Made by a program: the position numbers and the translations under genes. The notes beneath the pieces were generated by a model. The model was not told where the DNA came from, did no database searches, and saw only the letters and a list, made by a program, of their open reading frames with translations. 5,491 bases of DNA from Alphaproteobacteria bacterium UBA6189 (GTDB taxonomy: Bacteria; Pseudomonadota; Alphaproteobacteria; Rickettsiales; UBA3002): NCBI GenBank assembly GCA_002422745.1, contig DITH01000013.1:1-5491 (forward strand), read 5' to 3'. Numbering within the stretch: the stretch's first letter is position 1; each line of letters begins with the position of its first letter. This document shows positions 1 to 4,989 of the stretch, in pieces.

Positions 1-89
1 GCCGTCAGCGACGTCTTGCCGTGATCCACGTGCCCGATCGTCCCAATGTTGCAATGCGGTTTCGAACGGTCGAATTTTTCCTTAGCCAT
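1..89 (-). CDS. tuf: Elongation factor Tu, N-terminal fragment (cut by window edge)
   Basis: EF-Tu is the cytosolic GTPase that carries aminoacyl-tRNA to the ribosomal A site. Reading the minus strand from the ATG at 89-87 gives 29 residues beginning [20 protein letters not shown]. It includes the G1/P-loop GHVDHGKT at residues 19-26 that binds GTP phosphates. Only these residues are visible; the remaining roughly 365 of a normal EF-Tu lie beyond the left edge. A purine-rich Shine-Dalgarno (AAGAGG, minus strand, 100-95) lies 5 nt before the start. The gene points away from secE, whereas in many proteobacteria a tuf copy lies upstream of secE and is co-oriented with it, so this copy must have its own promoter in 90-321. 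Identity is secure from the signature; whether it is the only tuf copy cannot be told. Confidence 0.97.
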   Translation of the reverse strand, partial: MAKEKFDRSKPHCNIGTIGHVDHGKTSLT

Positions 90-131
90 TGTATCCTCTT
101 ATCGAATGGTAGTGAATGTAATTGCGGGCGC

Positions 132-160
132 GGTGTACCAGCGCCGTGCGGCTTTGACAA
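132..160 (-). promoter_or_regulatory. Candidate sigma-70 type promoter for tuf
   Basis: On the minus strand TTGTCA (160-155) is followed after 17 nt by TACACC (137-132). The -35 box matches TTGACA at 5 of 6 positions; the -10 box is poor (3 of 6). It would give a leader of about 35 nt ending in the AAGAGG Shine-Dalgarno. Position and spacing fit, but the weak -10 keeps this tentative. Confidence 0.3.
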
Positions 161-219
161 TAGGAAATGCGCCTTGGGGGTGGCGAGGTTTGCCCGGCTC
201 GGAAGCTGCCGATTCACTG

Positions 220-240
220 GCGGCATTTCGGCAGTGCCGC
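220..240. repeat. GC-rich inverted repeat in the divergent tuf / unknown-gene spacer
   Basis: GCGGCAT (220-226) and GTGCCGC (234-240) can form a 7-bp stem (one G-T pair) around a 7-nt loop. CTGCCG (206-211) and CGGCAG (229-234) offer a competing stem. No T-run follows on either strand, so it is not a normal intrinsic terminator. It lies between two divergent genes and could be an operator or an RNA hairpin in the leader of the plus-strand gene. No clear promoter for that gene was found in the rest of this 232-bp spacer. Confidence 0.3.
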
Positions 241-321
241 AAAACGGTCACGCAATCTTCACACGCAGGGGAGGAGGGATAGGCTACATCCATGCGGTAA
301 CCACGAAATGAGGAGGTACCG

Positions 322-876
322 ATGAGTGATTCCTATATTGCAAGCATTACAACGAATGGCCAGCCCTTCGGCAACCGGGCAGAAGCGACGGCGGAACGTT
401 ATGGCCGCGCCATGGCCAAAGGCATGGAATTGGCCGAGGCCCACGTCACGCGGTTGTTGACCGAGCAGCCCAGCATTGGCGTTTCTGAATTGAATGGCCC
501 CTATACGCTGGCATTTCACCTGACCGATGCGGGACAGGAATCGACAGCACGGCTGATGTTGGTCGGACATGACGCTGATGCCAAGCCCGCCGCCATCACG
601 GTGGATATGGACCGGAAATTTACCGACGCGCTGCGCGATGCCAAGCATACACGTCAGGATGATGAAGCCAGCCATGAAGCGGGCGAGGCAAGCCCGTATC
701 ACCCGATTGCCACCCAGCTGCAGCAGGCCATGGAAGCGAATGGGGTGCAGCTCGATGCGGATACGGCGCGTAAGCTCGCCTTTATTGCGGTGGAAACCTA
801 TTGGCCGATGCTCGAGCGGTCGCGGCTGGAGTCGCCGCGCGCTACGCAGGCACCTTCGGGCGGCCGCGGGGCTTGA
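322..876 (+). CDS. Unrecognised 184-aa hypothetical protein
   Basis: I do not recognise this family. The reading frame is well supported: AGGAGG at 311-316, a near-perfect Shine-Dalgarno, stands 5 nt before the ATG, and third codon positions are GC-rich as in the neighbours. The protein is soluble, with no signal peptide or membrane segment. Residues 17-48 look helical (many Ala, Glu, Met). Residues 59-97 look like beta strands (YTLAFHLTD, TARLMLVGHD, AAITVDMD). Residues 103-125 are polar and acidic. Residues 126-168 look helical again (IATQLQQAM, ARKLAFIAVETYW), and the last 15 residues are a low-complexity Gly/Ala/Pro/Arg tail. It lies divergent to tuf and 147 bp ahead of secE, separated from secE by a hairpin, so it is probably a separate transcript. 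The longer antisense frame (927-259) is rejected because of its His/Arg-rich shadow composition. Confidence 0.75.
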   Translation: MSDSYIASITTNGQPFGNRAEATAERYGRAMAKGMELAEAHVTRLLTEQPSIGVSELNGPYTLAFHLTDAGQESTARLMLVGHDADAKPAAITVDMDRKFTDALRDAKHTRQDDEASHEAGEASPYHPIATQLQQAMEANGVQLDADTARKLAFIAVETYWPMLERSRLESPRATQAPSGGRGA

Positions 877-883
877 TAACGCA

Positions 884-907
884 GGGCGGGGCCTGCTGGC
901 TCCGCCC
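884..907 (+). terminator. GC-rich hairpin after the unknown gene, possible terminator
   Basis: A 10-bp stem (884-893 with 898-907, one G-T pair) closes a TGCT tetraloop 8 bp after the stop codon of the unknown gene. Its stability and position suggest transcript end or 3' protection. No T-run follows (next bases GCGCAAAAC), so it is not a canonical intrinsic terminator. Confidence 0.35.
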
Positions 908-920
908 GCGCAAAACCCGC

Positions 921-949
921 TTGCCAAGCCGGGGCAATCGCGCTAAAAC
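921..949 (+). promoter_or_regulatory. Candidate sigma-70 type promoter for secE-nusG
   Basis: TTGCCA (921-926, 5 of 6 to TTGACA) and TAAAAC (944-949, 4 of 6 to TATAAT) are separated by exactly 17 nt, after the hairpin that follows the unknown gene. A start near 956 would give a leader of about 68 nt before secE. This is a sequence match only. Confidence 0.4.
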
Positions 950-1023
950 CCCCTCCGCACCGCCCCTGAACGCGGTGCATTTTTGTATCGGGAAATCCGG
1001 TTCATACGAGAAAGAGGCGTCAC

Positions 1024-1218
1024 ATGGCAGCGAACCCGGCGAAATTCATCCGCGAAGTGCGGCAGGAAGTAGGAAAAGTCACCTGGCCAACACGGAAGGA
1101 AACACTCGTTTCCACCGCCATGGTCTTTACGCTGGCCTTTATAGCGGCCTTGTTTTTTATGCTGGTGGACGGCGTGATGCAATGGGGCATTCGCCTGATT
1201 CTCGGACTGGGTAACTAA
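1024..1218 (+). CDS. secE: Preprotein translocase subunit SecE
   Basis: SecE clamps SecY in the SecYEG channel that exports unfolded proteins across the inner membrane. The 64-residue product has the short alphaproteobacterial-type architecture: an amphipathic cytoplasmic helix (residues 5-18, FIREVRQEVGKV), the conserved VTWPTRKET hinge motif (19-27), and one hydrophobic membrane segment from about residue 32 to 50 with a hydrophobic tail after it (TAMVFTLAFIAALFFMLVDG). Enterobacterial SecE has three membrane segments and about 127 residues, so this is the minimal form, not a truncation. AAAGAGG at 1011-1017 lies 6 nt before the ATG. nusG follows 68 bp downstream in the same direction, the usual partnership. 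Confidence 0.96.
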   Translation: MAANPAKFIREVRQEVGKVTWPTRKETLVSTAMVFTLAFIAALFFMLVDGVMQWGIRLILGLGN

Positions 1219-1286
1219 CATACGCGCCTTCAATAATACGCCGATCACGGCATACTAAACGAACATGAACGAATCTGGAGCAAGCC

Positions 1287-1901
1287 ATGAGCGAAGCAGC
1301 AAGCAACGAAGCAGTCGAGAATACCGAAGCCACCGCCGAGGCGCCGAAGCCCGCCGGGAAACAGAAGCGCTGGTATATTATCCATGCCTATTCGGGGTTT
1401 GAGAAAAAAGTGGCGCAAAGCATTCTCGAGCAGGCGGCGCAAAAAGGCATCAGCGAGCAGTTCGAAGATGTGGTCGTGCCGACTGAGGAAGTGGTGGAAG
1501 TACGCCGCGGCAAAAAAGTGGCCGGCGAGCGGAAATTTTTCCCCGGCTACGTGCTGGCCAAGATGGACATGAACGACGCCACCTGGACGCTGGTAAAAAA
1601 TACCGACAAAGTCACCGGCTTCCTCGGTGGCAAAGGCATTCGCCCACAGCCGATTTCCGAAGCTGAAGCGGCACAGATTTTCCGTCAGGCTGAAGAAGGT
1701 GCCAAGTCGGTACGCACCACGGTGATCTACGAGATTGGCGAGCAGGTGAAAATCATCGACGGTCCGTTCGAAAGCTTCGTCGGCGTGGTGGAAGACGTGG
1801 AAGAAGATCGCCAGAAACTGAAAATCTCGGTATCGATCTTTGGTCGCGCGACGCCGGTCGAGCTGGCTTACGACCAGGTACACAAGGTTTCCGGCGCGTA
1901 G
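1287..1901 (+). CDS. nusG: Transcription termination/antitermination factor NusG
   Basis: NusG binds RNA polymerase, suppresses pausing, and links polymerase to Rho or to ribosomal protein S10. The NGN domain starts at KRWYIIHAYSGFEKKV (residues 27-42) and includes the FFPGYVLAKM motif (84-93). The C-terminal KOW domain spans about residues 147-203, with GEQVKIIDGPFESFVGVVEDV (151-171) and the conserved SIFGRATPVEL (183-193). At 204 residues it exceeds the usual 175-185 because of an extra N-terminal segment of about 26 residues rich in Ala and Glu (MSEAASNEAVENTEATAEAP). The ATG is favoured because GGAG (1277-1280) lies 6 nt upstream and no ATG closer to the NGN domain is in frame. It probably shares a transcript with secE. 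Instead of rplK, a minus-strand gene follows 31 bp after the stop. Confidence 0.97.
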   Translation: MSEAASNEAVENTEATAEAPKPAGKQKRWYIIHAYSGFEKKVAQSILEQAAQKGISEQFEDVVVPTEEVVEVRRGKKVAGERKFFPGYVLAKMDMNDATWTLVKNTDKVTGFLGGKGIRPQPISEAEAAQIFRQAEEGAKSVRTTVIYEIGEQVKIIDGPFESFVGVVEDVEEDRQKLKISVSIFGRATPVELAYDQVHKVSGA

Positions 1902-1932
1902 GCGTACGGTAGAAGCCCGACGTTACGATTAC

Positions 1933-2496
1933 CTAGCGGCGCATGGCGACGGGTTTAGTCGCTGCCTGATAGGCTTGCAGCCGATCCTCCATGCCGTACC
2001 CCAGTTTTTGTAATTGGTGCAACTGGCGTTGCATCCCAAAAATAAAATGGTGCAAGGCGATGGTTTGCCGAGGCGGCGCATCGGTTTCGGCCAGATCGAG
2101 TTCGATCGGCTTTAGCTCATCGATGCCGTCCTGGAGTTCCTGCAGCACGTGCTGGATCGAGGATAAATCAGCCGGCATGCGGGTTTCGATGTCGCGTAGC
2201 GTTTTATTAAGACGGCCCCCGCTTTGGTGCAAAAGAGAAGAGGAAAGATTGCGGTAATGTTCTATCATTTCTCCTACAGCGGTTAAATCTTTACACTGGT
2301 GGCGCAGTGCGCGCAGCTCAGGATAGGGTACTTGGGCTAACTCCATTCCGATGGCCAACTCATCGACCTGCTCGCCCAATTCATTAAAACTGATCAGCAG
2401 ATGTCGGAACGCCAGCACCAGCTCGCTTGCGCAAAAGCGCGGGGTAAGAGGCGATGAAGGTTTAACCCGGGTGGTAGAGGATGGCGTGATTTCCAT
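1933..2496 (-). CDS. Unrecognised 187-aa helical protein, antisense insert between nusG and rplK
   Basis: I do not recognise this family. The minus-strand frame starts at the ATG at 2496-2494 and ends with TAG at 1935-1933. AGCAGGT (2508-2502), one mismatch from AGGAGGT, lies 5 nt before the ATG, and an in-frame TAA a few codons upstream fixes the start. After a Ser/Thr/Pro-rich first 20 residues the protein looks almost wholly alpha-helical, with coiled-coil-like Leu/Ile spacing at about 26-55, 112-136 and 148-178 (SSIQHVLQELQDGIDELKPI, MQRQLHQLQKL). There is no signal peptide, membrane helix or catalytic motif. Codon use is relaxed compared with the ribosomal genes: TTA four times, CTA twice, several CTT and GGA. 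This suggests low expression or a different history. It converges on nusG and diverges from rplK, breaking a normally contiguous gene order. Confidence 0.72.
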   Translation of the reverse strand: MEITPSSTTRVKPSSPLTPRFCASELVLAFRHLLISFNELGEQVDELAIGMELAQVPYPELRALRHQCKDLTAVGEMIEHYRNLSSSLLHQSGGRLNKTLRDIETRMPADLSSIQHVLQELQDGIDELKPIELDLAETDAPPRQTIALHHFIFGMQRQLHQLQKLGYGMEDRLQAYQAATKPVAMRR

Positions 2497-2617
2497 GTGG
2501 GACCTGCTGAGCTTAAAGCATTAGCATAATTGACCGGTTCGAACGCAGTGTGAAGCTTTCGTGAAACCCGATATGGATAAGCAAAGTCAGGCACTTAGGG
2601 ATTTGTAAGAAAAGCGC

Positions 2618-2645
2618 TTGCAATCCAGTATTTCCTGTCTATAGT
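2618..2645 (+). promoter_or_regulatory. Candidate sigma-70 type promoter for the rplKAJL-rpoB operon
   Basis: TTGCAA (2618-2623, 4 of 6) and TATAGT (2640-2645, 5 of 6) are separated by 16 nt. Transcription would start near 2652 and leave a leader of about 98 nt before rplK. A dedicated promoter is needed here because the upstream gene is on the opposite strand. The AAGCGCTT palindrome (2613-2620) overlaps the -35 edge; whether a protein binds it is unknown. Confidence 0.5.
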
Positions 2646-2650
2646 CCCGG

Positions 2651-2749
2651 CTCCCTTGGGAGGGGATTCCTACGCGAATCTCCGTAATCCGCGGCAGAAA
2701 ACATGGTGTTTTCGCGCATGACGGGCCACCAAAACGGATAGGATACAGC
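2651..2749 (+). promoter_or_regulatory. Structured 5' leader of rplK, possible L1 autoregulation site
   Basis: Three RNA elements are visible. CTCC/GGAG (2651-2662 region) forms a small hairpin. The next is an 8-bp stem (2662-2669 with 2676-2683, one G-U) around a CUACGC loop. The third is a perfect 7-bp repeat, GAAAACA (2697-2703) / TGTTTTC (2707-2713), with a 3-nt loop. The first two compete for bases. In the L11 operon of several bacteria, L1 represses translation by binding a leader that mimics its 23S rRNA site, which contains a GGGAG strand beside a helix. Here TTGGGAG (2656-2662) directly abuts the 8-bp stem. That resemblance is suggestive only; a full L1 motif was not confirmed. AGGA at 2740-2743, 6 nt before the rplK ATG, is the Shine-Dalgarno. 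Confidence 0.4.
2703..2741 (+). CDS. Possible 12-codon leader ORF upstream of rplK
   Basis: ATG at 2703 opens a frame of 12 codons ([12 protein letters not shown]) ending at TAG 2739-2741, which overlaps the first bases of the rplK Shine-Dalgarno. Its start codon straddles the loop of the 2697-2713 hairpin. It has no good Shine-Dalgarno of its own, and an ORF this short arises easily by chance. Confidence 0.15.
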   Translation: MVFSRMTGHQNG

Positions 2750-3181
2750 ATGGCTAAGGAAATTACTGGCTACATTAAGCTGCAGATTCCTGCAGGTAAA
2801 GCCAACCCCGCCCCGCCGATCGGCCCCGCGCTCGGTCAGGCCGGCCTCAATATCATGGAATTCTGTAAGCAGTTCAACGCTGCGACGCAGCAAAAAGAAG
2901 CGGGCACGCCGATTCCGGTGGTGATTACCGTGTATAAAGACCGCAGCTTCACCTTCATTATGAAGCAGCCGCCAGTTGCCTACTTCCTCATGAAGGCGGC
3001 GGGCATCCAGAAGGGCACCGGCACCACGGGCAAAAACCTGGTGGGCAAGGTGACGATGAAGCAGATCCAGGAGATCGCGAAACAAAAGATGCAAGACATG
3101 AACGCCCACAGCGAAGATGCGGCATGCCGCATGATCGCCGGTTCGGCCGTGTCGATGGGCATCGAAGTGGTGGAGGCATAA
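2750..3181 (+). CDS. rplK: 50S ribosomal protein L11
   Basis: L11 binds the GTPase-associated centre of 23S rRNA and helps elongation and release factors act; it is also needed for RelA-dependent stringent signalling. The 143-residue product has normal length. The N-terminal domain (about 1-70) begins [20 protein letters not shown] and keeps the PPIGPALGQ segment with Pro22 and Pro26, the residues known in the family for thiostrepton contact. The C-terminal rRNA-binding domain (about 75-143) contains [16 protein letters not shown] and the terminal [10 protein letters not shown] motif. It is the first gene of the ribosomal block here, with rplA one base after its stop codon. The rplA Shine-Dalgarno is inside its last codons, which suggests translational coupling. 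Confidence 0.98.
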   Translation: MAKEITGYIKLQIPAGKANPAPPIGPALGQAGLNIMEFCKQFNAATQQKEAGTPIPVVITVYKDRSFTFIMKQPPVAYFLMKAAGIQKGTGTTGKNLVGKVTMKQIQEIAKQKMQDMNAHSEDAACRMIAGSAVSMGIEVVEA

Positions 3182-3182
3182 C

Positions 3183-3872
3183 ATGGCTAAGCGGATTAAG
3201 GCGGCCAAGGAAGGCCTCGATAAGCTGAAAATGTACAGCCTCAACGAGGCCGTGCAGCAACTGAAAAACCGCTCGAAAGTGAAATTCGACGAAACGGTGG
3301 ACGTGGCGATCAATCTCGGCATCGACCCGAAACAATCGGATCAGCTGGTGCGCGGCATGGTGGCGATGCCAAACGGTCTCGGCAAAACCGTACGCGTGGC
3401 TGTATTCGCTAAAGGCGACAAGGCGGAAGCCGCCAAGAAAGCCGGCGCAGAGCTGGTGGGCGGCGATGAGCTGGCCGAAGAAATCAGCAAAGGCAACTTC
3501 AATTTCGACGTGTGCATTGCCTCGCCGGACATGATGGGTGTCGTGGGTAAAATCGGTAAAATCCTGGGCCCGAAAGGCCTGATGCCGAATCCCAAGCTCG
3601 GCACCGTGACCCCGAACGTGGAAGCGGCTGTGAAGGCGGCCAAAGCCGGTCAGGTTGAGTTCAAGGTTGAAAAGGCGGCGATCATTCATGCGGGCGTGGC
3701 GAAAGTCAGCTTCGCGGAAGATGCCATCATGGGCAACATTAAGGCGTTCGTCGATGCCGTAGCCAAGGCTAAGCCGGCTGGGGTTAAAGGCGAATATATC
3801 AAGAAAATTTCGATCTCCACCACGATGGGGCCGGGCATGAAGCTCGACCTGACCGACGTGTTGGCGGCGTAA
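3183..3872 (+). CDS. rplA: 50S ribosomal protein L1
   Basis: L1 forms the mobile stalk near the ribosomal E site and moves with deacylated tRNA; in many bacteria it also represses its own operon. The product is 229 residues, the normal size. Domain I is made of the two ends (about 1-67 and 160-229), and domain II is the middle part. The family signature lies at about 119-139 (GVVGKIGKILGPKGLMPNPK), and the C-terminal STTMGPGMKLD (212-222) is part of the conserved RNA-binding face. GGAGG at 3172-3176, inside the end of rplK, sits 6 nt before the ATG, so L11 and L1 synthesis are likely coupled. rplJ begins only 12 bp after the stop. Confidence 0.98.
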   Translation: MAKRIKAAKEGLDKLKMYSLNEAVQQLKNRSKVKFDETVDVAINLGIDPKQSDQLVRGMVAMPNGLGKTVRVAVFAKGDKAEAAKKAGAELVGGDELAEEISKGNFNFDVCIASPDMMGVVGKIGKILGPKGLMPNPKLGTVTPNVEAAVKAAKAGQVEFKVEKAAIIHAGVAKVSFAEDAIMGNIKAFVDAVAKAKPAGVKGEYIKKISISTTMGPGMKLDLTDVLAA

Positions 3873-3884
3873 GGGAGACAGCAG

Positions 3885-4400
3885 ATGAACCGTACGCAGA
3901 AACAGCAATGGATCGAGACGACCAACGATCAGGTGAAAAACGCCGAGATCGTGTTGATCGCGCATTATAAAGGCCTCACCGTGGCCGAAATCACCGACCT
4001 GCGTGTGAAAATGCGCGCGGCCGGTGCCGGGTTCAAGGTGACCAAAAACCTCCTCGCTAAGCGTGCCTTCGTCGGCACCAAGTACGAGGACAAGGTGGTC
4101 GACCTGTTTACCGGACCGACTGCGCTTGCGTTTGCCAACGATCCGGTATCGGCGGCTAAGGCGCTCAACGAATTCTCGAAGAAAAACGAGAAACTGGTCC
4201 TGGTCGGTGGCGCGTTCGGCGAAACCGTTCTGGACAAGGCTGCAATCGCCCAGCTGGCAAGCCTGCCGAGCCTGGACGAATTGCGGGCGAAGATCGTCGG
4301 CCTGCTGCAGGCCCCGGCTACCAAGGTGGCGGGTGTGCTTCAGGCTCCGGCGGGTCAGCTGGCGCGGGTATTCAACGCCTACGCAACGAAGGCAGCCTAA
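3885..4400 (+). CDS. rplJ: 50S ribosomal protein L10
   Basis: L10 anchors the L7/L12 dimers to the base of the ribosomal stalk. The 171-residue product has an N-terminal globular rRNA-binding part with the conserved KNAEIVLIAHYKGLTVAEI (18-36), VTKNLLAKRAF (52-62) and LFTGPTALAF (74-83) segments. Its C-terminal helix, about residues 128-171, carries the repeated hydrophobic docking sites for L7/L12 (LLQAPATKVAGVLQAPAGQL, 140-159). GGGAG at 3873-3877 lies 7 nt before the ATG. In E. coli a promoter and a long leader that binds the L10-L7/L12 complex lie between rplA and rplJ; here the gap is 12 bp, so that control must be absent or moved. Confidence 0.98.
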   Translation: MNRTQKQQWIETTNDQVKNAEIVLIAHYKGLTVAEITDLRVKMRAAGAGFKVTKNLLAKRAFVGTKYEDKVVDLFTGPTALAFANDPVSAAKALNEFSKKNEKLVLVGGAFGETVLDKAAIAQLASLPSLDELRAKIVGLLQAPATKVAGVLQAPAGQLARVFNAYATKAA

Positions 4401-4410
4401 CGGCAAGAGA

Positions 4411-4442
4411 AATTGGTTTTAATTTTTTTAATTGGTGAAGGA
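4411..4442 (+). promoter_or_regulatory. AT-rich initiation region and Shine-Dalgarno of rplL
   Basis: The 50-bp rplJ-rplL spacer contains two copies of AATTGGT (4411-4417 and 4430-4436) around an AT stretch with a run of seven T (4423-4429), followed by GAAGGA (4437-4442), 8 nt before the rplL ATG. An unstructured U-rich stretch upstream of a Shine-Dalgarno is a known way to raise translation through ribosomal protein S1. That would suit L7/L12, which is present in several copies per ribosome. No GC hairpin precedes the T-run, so it is not read as a terminator. Confidence 0.45.
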
Positions 4443-4450
4443 AAATCATT

Positions 4451-4822
4451 ATGGCAAACTTGAATGAACTGGTAGACCAGCTCTCGGCGCTCAGCGTGCT
4501 CGAAGCTGCTGAACTTTCCAAACTGTTGGAAGACAAATGGGGCGTTTCGGCTGCTGCTCCCGTAGCTGCCGCTGCTGCCGCTGCTCCGGCTGCTGCCGCT
4601 GCAGAAGAGAAAACCGAATTCACGGTTGTTCTCGCTGACGCAGGCGCCAACAAAATCAACGTGATCAAAGAAGTTCGTGCGATCACCGGTCTCGGCCTGA
4701 AAGAAGCGAAAGACCTCGTTGAAGGCGCGCCGAAGAACGTGAAAGAAGCTGTCAACAAAGACGAAGCTGAAAAACTCAAGAAGCAGCTTGAAGCAGCTGG
4801 TGCGAAAGTCGAACTGAAATAG
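4451..4822 (+). CDS. rplL: 50S ribosomal protein L7/L12
   Basis: L7/L12 is the multicopy acidic stalk protein that recruits EF-Tu, EF-G and other translational GTPases and stimulates GTP hydrolysis. The 123-residue product has the expected three parts. The N-terminal dimerisation and L10-binding helices span 1-31. A flexible hinge spans about 32-51 and is almost all Ala, with Pro, Val and Ser. The C-terminal factor-binding domain covers 54-123, with [20 protein letters not shown] (68-87) on the conserved GTPase-contact face. Codons are strongly biased to a highly expressed set (GCT, GTT, GAA, AAA), differing slightly from the other genes here. It is separated from rpoB by 167 bp of structured sequence. 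Confidence 0.98.
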   Translation: MANLNELVDQLSALSVLEAAELSKLLEDKWGVSAAAPVAAAAAAAPAAAAAEEKTEFTVVLADAGANKINVIKEVRAITGLGLKEAKDLVEGAPKNVKEAVNKDEAEKLKKQLEAAGAKVELK

Positions 4823-4833
4823 TGTCGACACGC

Positions 4834-4901
4834 GCGGCATCACGCGACGCATAAGGGGCCCCGGAAACGCGGGGCTCCTTTTCGCGTATGTGTGATGCTG
4901 C
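4834..4901 (+). other. Long imperfect stem enclosing the rplL-rpoB terminator, possible RNase III site
   Basis: A 10-bp outer stem (4834-4843 with 4892-4901, one G-U) continues into GCGA/TCGC (4844-4847 with 4882-4885) and then into the 11-bp terminator stem, leaving one-sided bulges at 4848-4852 and 4886-4891. The pairing is direct from the sequence. In E. coli the rplL-rpoB spacer contains an RNase III cleavage site as well as an attenuator, so a processing role here is a reasonable inference. Confidence 0.45.
4853..4882 (+). terminator. Intrinsic terminator / attenuator between rplL and rpoB
   Basis: AAGGGGCCCCG (4853-4863) pairs with CGGGGCTCCTT (4870-4880), an 11-bp stem with one G-U pair and a 6-nt GAAACG loop. 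The T-run at 4879-4882 is only four long and partly in the stem. rpoB follows in the same direction with no strong promoter visible, so partial read-through is expected, which would make less polymerase subunit than L7/L12. Confidence 0.7.
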
Positions 4902-4906
4902 TAGCC

Positions 4907-4927
4907 CGCAGGGGGCAGGACCCTGCG
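4907..4927 (+). repeat. Second hairpin in the rplL-rpoB spacer
   Basis: CGCAGGG (4907-4913) and CCCTGCG (4921-4927) form a perfect 7-bp stem with a 7-nt GGCAGGA loop, just after the larger stem. No T-run follows directly, so it would not end transcription by itself. It may add to leader structure or protect the processed rpoB transcript. Confidence 0.4.
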
Positions 4928-4989
4928 TGCTTGTAACGCTTTTCCTGCGCATATCAGACGTCCGCAAATATATACATCGGTAGGGAATT

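Noticed and set aside
154..159. Perfect TTGACA on the plus strand, possible -35 box for the unknown gene at 322
   Set aside because: No acceptable -10 box lies 15-19 nt downstream, where the sequence is G-rich; the match overlaps the candidate tuf -35 on the other strand.
259..927. 222-aa open frame on the minus strand across the first unknown gene
   Set aside because: Composition is His/Arg/Cys-rich as expected for a shadow of a GC-rich gene; no convincing ribosome site, while the plus-strand frame has AGGAGG at ideal spacing.
877..1023. tRNA gene (often tRNA-Trp) before secE
   Set aside because: No acceptor/T-arm pattern such as GGTTCGANNCC or CCA end was found; only a GC hairpin and a candidate promoter are present.
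1219..1286. GCCG/CGGC short inverted repeat and an ATG at 1265 in the secE-nusG spacer
   Set aside because: The stem is only 4 bp, and the ATG frame has no family match and runs out of frame through nusG.
2527..2546. GTTCGAAC-type palindrome upstream of the antisense gene, considered as an alphaproteobacterial LexA box
   Set aside because: The SOS box in this group needs GTTC-N7-GTTC; a second GTTC at the right spacing is absent.
2988..4406. 472-aa open frame on the minus strand across rplK, rplA and rplJ
   Set aside because: Antisense shadow of three certain ribosomal protein genes; length reflects codon bias, and the product is His/Arg/Phe-rich with no recognisable domain.
4423..4429. T7 run between rplJ and rplL as an intrinsic terminator
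   Set aside because: No stable GC stem directly precedes it, and termination here would cut off rplL.
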